From assembly GCA_963976885.1 (NCBI GenBank), contig CAXBNM010000176.1, forward strand, positions 1 to 9,709: 9,709 nt of DNA. Direction: 5' to 3'. Of the stretch, positions 7,063 through 9,709 are shown in pieces. This DNA comes from JAUIAI01 sp963976885 (lineage in GTDB: Bacteria; Pseudomonadota; Gammaproteobacteria; Burkholderiales; Burkholderiaceae_E). Numbering within the stretch: the stretch's first letter is position 1; each line of letters opens with the position of its first letter. Made by a program: the position numbers and the translations under genes. A model generated the notes under the pieces. That model did not search any database, had not been told where the DNA came from, and saw only the letters and a list, made by a program, of their open reading frames with translations.

Positions 7063-8331
7063 TCAGATCCGGATCGACAAGCCGTCGGCCAGCGACAGCC
7101 GGAAGGCGCGGGCGGCCGGAATCAGGCTGACCAACAGCGCCGCGCAGAAAATAACGCCAAGCAGCAGCAGGTCATGCGCGGTCAGCAGCGACATGGGCAA
7201 GTGAATGCCGAACCGGGTCGAGACCAGCGGTTGCAGCACCAGGATCAGGCCGTGCAAGGCGGCCACGCCCAACCCGATGCCCAGCAGCGCCAGCACGCCG
7301 GCTTCGGCCACAAACAAACCGGCAACATGACTCAGGCGAGCGCCGACCGCACGCAGCACGGCCATCTCCCGTCGGCGCGCCTCCAGCGTGGCCAGAATCA
7401 CGGTCAGCATGCCCAGCAGACTGGTCACCACGACAAAGGCCGAGATAATGCGCAAGCCATCTTCGGCCACCCGCATCAGATCCCACAACTCCTGCAAGGC
7501 AACCGCCGGCATGATGGCTTGCAAAGGTTCGGTGCGCATCGTGTTGATGTGCCGTTGCAGGGCAAACAGCCGGGTCTTGCGATCGAGCCCGATCAGAAAG
7601 GCGGTGATGCTGGCAGGCGGTGTGCTCGCTGCCGCGCGCGCGTGGTTCAGGCCCAATGCCAGCGCCCCCTGGGTTGGCGGCGCGCCATTCTGCCAGCCCT
7701 CATGCATGGCTTCCATGCCAGCCAGGCTCACGTGCAGGGTTCGGTCTACCGGCGTCCCCGTGGGGCGCAGGATGCCCACGACCGTAAACGGGTGGTCCGA
7801 ATGCTGATTGATGTCGAGTGCGCCGGTGCCGTGGGCAAGCACGATCGACTGGCCAGGCTCATAGCCCAGTTCGCGGGCAACCGTGGCGCCCAGCACCACA
7901 TCGGCGGCACCGGCAAAGGCCCGCCCCTGCGCGAACTGCAAGGCCTGGCGATGCGCATACCGGTAGTGTTCGAAGTAGGCTTCGCTGGTGCCCATTACGC
8001 GATAGCCGCGATGCGAATCGCCCAGCGAAATCGGTACGGTCCAGGCCACGCCCGGCTGCGCGGCAATCTGCTGATAACTCGCCCAGGAAATATTGTTGGT
8101 GGCCTGGCCGATGCGAAACACCGAGTACAACAGCAACTGCACGGCGCCGCCGCGGGCACCGACAATGAGATCGGTACCCGAGATGGTGCTGGCAAAACCG
8201 TCACGGGCATCGCGACGCAGTTTTTCCACGCCAAGCAACAGGCTCACGCTCAGGGCAATCGAAATAATCGTCAGCAGCGCCGCACCGCGGCGATTGCGCA
8301 AACTGGCCCAGGCCAGACGCAGGATCGTCAT
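7063..8331 (-). CDS. FtsX/MacB-type ABC transporter permease, DUF3299-associated
   Basis: A 422-residue inner-membrane protein. The first membrane helix is at about residues 17-34, then comes a periplasmic domain of some 255 residues. Three further helices lie near 293-316, 336-366 and 386-408, the FtsX layout. ARRREMAVLRAVGA (318-331) is the coupling helix that contacts the ATPase. The segment GTDLIVGARGGAVQ followed by LLYSVFRIG and NNISW (52-83) is a periplasmic block I associate with permeases that travel with DUF3299 proteins. Such permeases transmit force to periplasmic partners (as in LolCE or MacB) rather than form a solute channel. Start: ATG at 8331, overlapping the ATPase stop as ATGA, with GGAG (8339-8342) seven bases upstream. 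It is the third gene of the tightly coupled module. If this is a zrg-like system, the role would be in zinc acquisition or envelope metal handling. That is inference from gene content, not from residues seen here. Confidence 0.92.
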   Translation of the reverse strand: MTILRLAWASLRNRRGAALLTIISIALSVSLLLGVEKLRRDARDGFASTISGTDLIVGARGGAVQLLLYSVFRIGQATNNISWASYQQIAAQPGVAWTVPISLGDSHRGYRVMGTSEAYFEHYRYAHRQALQFAQGRAFAGAADVVLGATVARELGYEPGQSIVLAHGTGALDINQHSDHPFTVVGILRPTGTPVDRTLHVSLAGMEAMHEGWQNGAPPTQGALALGLNHARAAASTPPASITAFLIGLDRKTRLFALQRHINTMRTEPLQAIMPAVALQELWDLMRVAEDGLRIISAFVVVTSLLGMLTVILATLEARRREMAVLRAVGARLSHVAGLFVAEAGVLALLGIGLGVAALHGLILVLQPLVSTRFGIHLPMSLLTAHDLLLLGVIFCAALLVSLIPAARAFRLSLADGLSIRI

Positions 8332-9074
8332 TGGCTTGCTCCGCTCGCCTGGGCAACTGCGCCGGCCTGATTCAATTGCCCAAAGCGCAAGTGGCGATCG
8401 AACTGCCCGGCCAGCCGCAGATCATGACTGACGAACAACACGGCCGTGTTGCTGGCGGCCGTTTCGCTCAACAGCAAATTGATGAAGCGCTCGCTCATGC
8501 CTTCGTCGAGCGCCGAGGTGGGTTCGTCGGCAACGATCAGGGCGGGCTGGCCGATCAGCGCCCGCGCCACGGCCACGCGTTGTTGCTGACCGATGCTCAG
8601 TTCCACCACCGGCCGGCGCGCCAGATTTTGCTGGTCCAGTTCAAGATGGGCCAGCAAGCGGGCGGCTTCTTGTTCGGGCGTGCGGTTCATTTGGGCAAGG
8701 CGCTGCATGCGTTGCCGGGAGAACCGGCAGGGCAACACGATGTTTTCGGTGATGCTCAGATACGGCACCAGATTGAACAACTGAAACACGATGCCGAGTT
8801 GATCGGCCCGGAAGCGGTCGCGCTGGCCATGGCTCATGGCCGTCAGGTTCTGACCAAGCATGATGATCTCGCCCTGGTCCGGCTGGGCTACGCCGCTGAT
8901 CAGGCTCAGCAAGGTGCTCTTGCCGCTGCCGCTGGCGCCACTGATGAACACCCGCTCACCCGCGGCCAGATGTAATGCCGGCAGCACCAGTACGGGCGGC
9001 GCCGATGCCTGCCAGGCAAATTGAATGTCGCGCAGGCTCAGCAGTGGCTGCGCGTGCTCGTTGGGGGTTGTCAT
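8328..9074 (-). CDS. ABC transporter ATP-binding protein (LolD/MacB-type)
   Basis: A 248-residue ATPase on the cytoplasmic face, pairing with the permease that follows. Walker A GASGSGKST is at residues 46-54, the Q-loop is Q98 in GIVFQLFNL, the signature is at 159-164, Walker B LIVADEP at 179-185 with D-loop SALD, and the switch histidine is H217 in SHD. The VFQLFNLVPYLSITENI stretch and the size place it in the LolD/MacB/FtsE branch. The signature reads LSIGQQQR, with isoleucine where most have the first glycine of LSGGQ. The second glycine and the Q are kept, so activity is expected. Its ATG overlaps the stop of the DUF3299 gene as TGATG, and no good Shine-Dalgarno sequence is visible, so translation probably depends on coupling. 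The stop overlaps the permease start as ATGA. Confidence 0.95.
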   Translation of the reverse strand: MTTPNEHAQPLLSLRDIQFAWQASAPPVLVLPALHLAAGERVFISGASGSGKSTLLSLISGVAQPDQGEIIMLGQNLTAMSHGQRDRFRADQLGIVFQLFNLVPYLSITENIVLPCRFSRQRMQRLAQMNRTPEQEAARLLAHLELDQQNLARRPVVELSIGQQQRVAVARALIGQPALIVADEPTSALDEGMSERFINLLLSETAASNTAVLFVSHDLRLAGQFDRHLRFGQLNQAGAVAQASGASQ

Positions 9075-9709
9075 CAGGGCTGGTGCGGCGTCACGGTCAC
9101 CGCCTGCAACGAGTAACCGGTGCTGACATCGGCCTGACCATCAACCAAAGACAACGCGTGTGATCCGTCCTTGGTCGAGAGTACGCCTTCTACCCAGACC
9201 GCCTCGTACAAGGACTCGCTGGCAAAGGCCTCATCGGTGGCAACAAAGACCATCTGGTTTGGCGGCGGCGGTGGCACATGAATGCAGGCGCCGACATACG
9301 GTACAAGCAGAAACTCCTTGATCTTGCTGCCGGCATGTTCGAGCGGTAACACGTAACCAGGCAATCGAACACGGGTGCCGTTCAGCGCGGGATCGACCCG
9401 GTTGCCTTCGGCGCTGATCGTTTTGCGCGCGGCGGTAACCCGCTGCCACAAGTCGTGCAGTTGCGGATGCTGCACGCTGCTGCCCGGATTCAGCACTTCC
9501 TGCTCTTTGGGCAGCAACTTGTCAGCCGCGATGAAGCCGGCATCAATGCGTGCGCGCAGCGACATCTCATCTTCGATCTGGAAATAGATTTCCTGTTGCT
9601 CCGGCGTCAGCGCATCCATTTCGGTTTGCAGCGTCTTGATCTGCTCGGCAAGCGCGGCGCTCGGAGCGGGCACGAGTTGCTCCCAACTGATCTCGCGTGC
9701 GGTCTCTGC
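9074..9709 (-). CDS. DUF3299 protein, likely periplasmic (5'-partial)
   Basis: The frame runs open from the right edge to the stop at 9074, giving 211 residues without the N-terminus. A GTG at 9673 could serve as a start, but the frame stays open above it, and the residues there (EISWEQLVP) match the 'I-W-x-x-L-x-P' start of the mature protein in DUF3299 members. The gene therefore begins outside the window, probably with a signal peptide or lipobox. VRLPGYVLPLE is at fragment residues 114-124, and the family hallmark VPYVGACIHVPPPPPNQ at 136-152 holds one cysteine and one histidine that could bind metal. A charged, probably helical stretch rich in E and Q covers 20-70. It is the first visible gene of the ABC module and most likely the periplasmic partner of the permease. 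Its biochemical role is unknown to me; zinc delivery is suggested only by the resemblance of the gene set to Vibrio zrg. Confidence 0.9.
   Translation of the reverse strand, partial: AETAREISWEQLVPAPSAALAEQIKTLQTEMDALTPEQQEIYFQIEDEMSLRARIDAGFIAADKLLPKEQEVLNPGSSVQHPQLHDLWQRVTAARKTISAEGNRVDPALNGTRVRLPGYVLPLEHAGSKIKEFLLVPYVGACIHVPPPPPNQMVFVATDEAFASESLYEAVWVEGVLSTKDGSHALSLVDGQADVSTGYSLQAVTVTPHQP

Noticed and set aside
6133..8370. A 745-codon open frame on the plus strand, antisense to the sirtuin and permease genes and across their spacer
   Set aside because: It has low-complexity Q/G/R/A-rich composition and no recognisable domain, and it lies opposite two clear genes. GC-rich genes that avoid TTA, CTA and TCA codons produce long antisense frames.
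9074..9673. A complete 199-residue gene starting at GTG 9673
   Set aside because: The frame is open upstream to the window edge, and the residues there match the family's mature N-terminus, so GTG is probably an internal valine codon.

Overview
This 9.7-kb GC-rich window (about 60 % GC by eye) is a chromosome-like bacterial segment in which all seven recognisable genes lie on the minus strand, so transcription runs from the right edge to the left edge. Codon use, ATG/TTG starts with GGAG-type ribosome binding sites, tight start/stop overlaps and the gene families suggest a proteobacterium, most likely gamma- or betaproteobacterial. That assignment is inference; no rRNA or lineage marker is present.

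In transcription order the right part (9709 to 7063) is a tightly coupled module. It holds a DUF3299 protein whose N-terminus lies off the window, an MJ/LolD-type ABC ATPase, and an FtsX/MacB-type permease. The junctions are TGATG and ATGA overlaps, so these three are one translation unit. From memory, the set resembles the zinc-regulated zrg genes of Vibrio, and a DUF2796 partner would be expected just beyond the right edge. After a 117-base spacer carrying two perfect hairpins comes a Sir2-family NAD-dependent protein deacylase (6945 to 6175). Then, 68 bases on, comes a 776-residue serine-ligated molybdopterin oxidoreductase of the BisC/TorA/DMSO reductase family (6106 to 3776) with no export signal. 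It ends at a good hairpin terminator.

The left part (3517 to 1) is a separate unit with its own candidate promoter. It encodes HyuA, starting at TTG, and HyuB, cut by the left edge: the two subunits of an ATP-dependent hydantoinase/5-oxoprolinase-type enzyme, joined by a TGATG overlap.

I saw no tRNA, rRNA, CRISPR, insertion sequence, phage gene or obvious pseudogene. The window looks like ordinary metabolic and transport genes. The points worth a second look are the DUF3299-ABC module, the spacer hairpins before the deacylase, and the unresolved substrates of the molybdoenzyme and the HyuAB pair.
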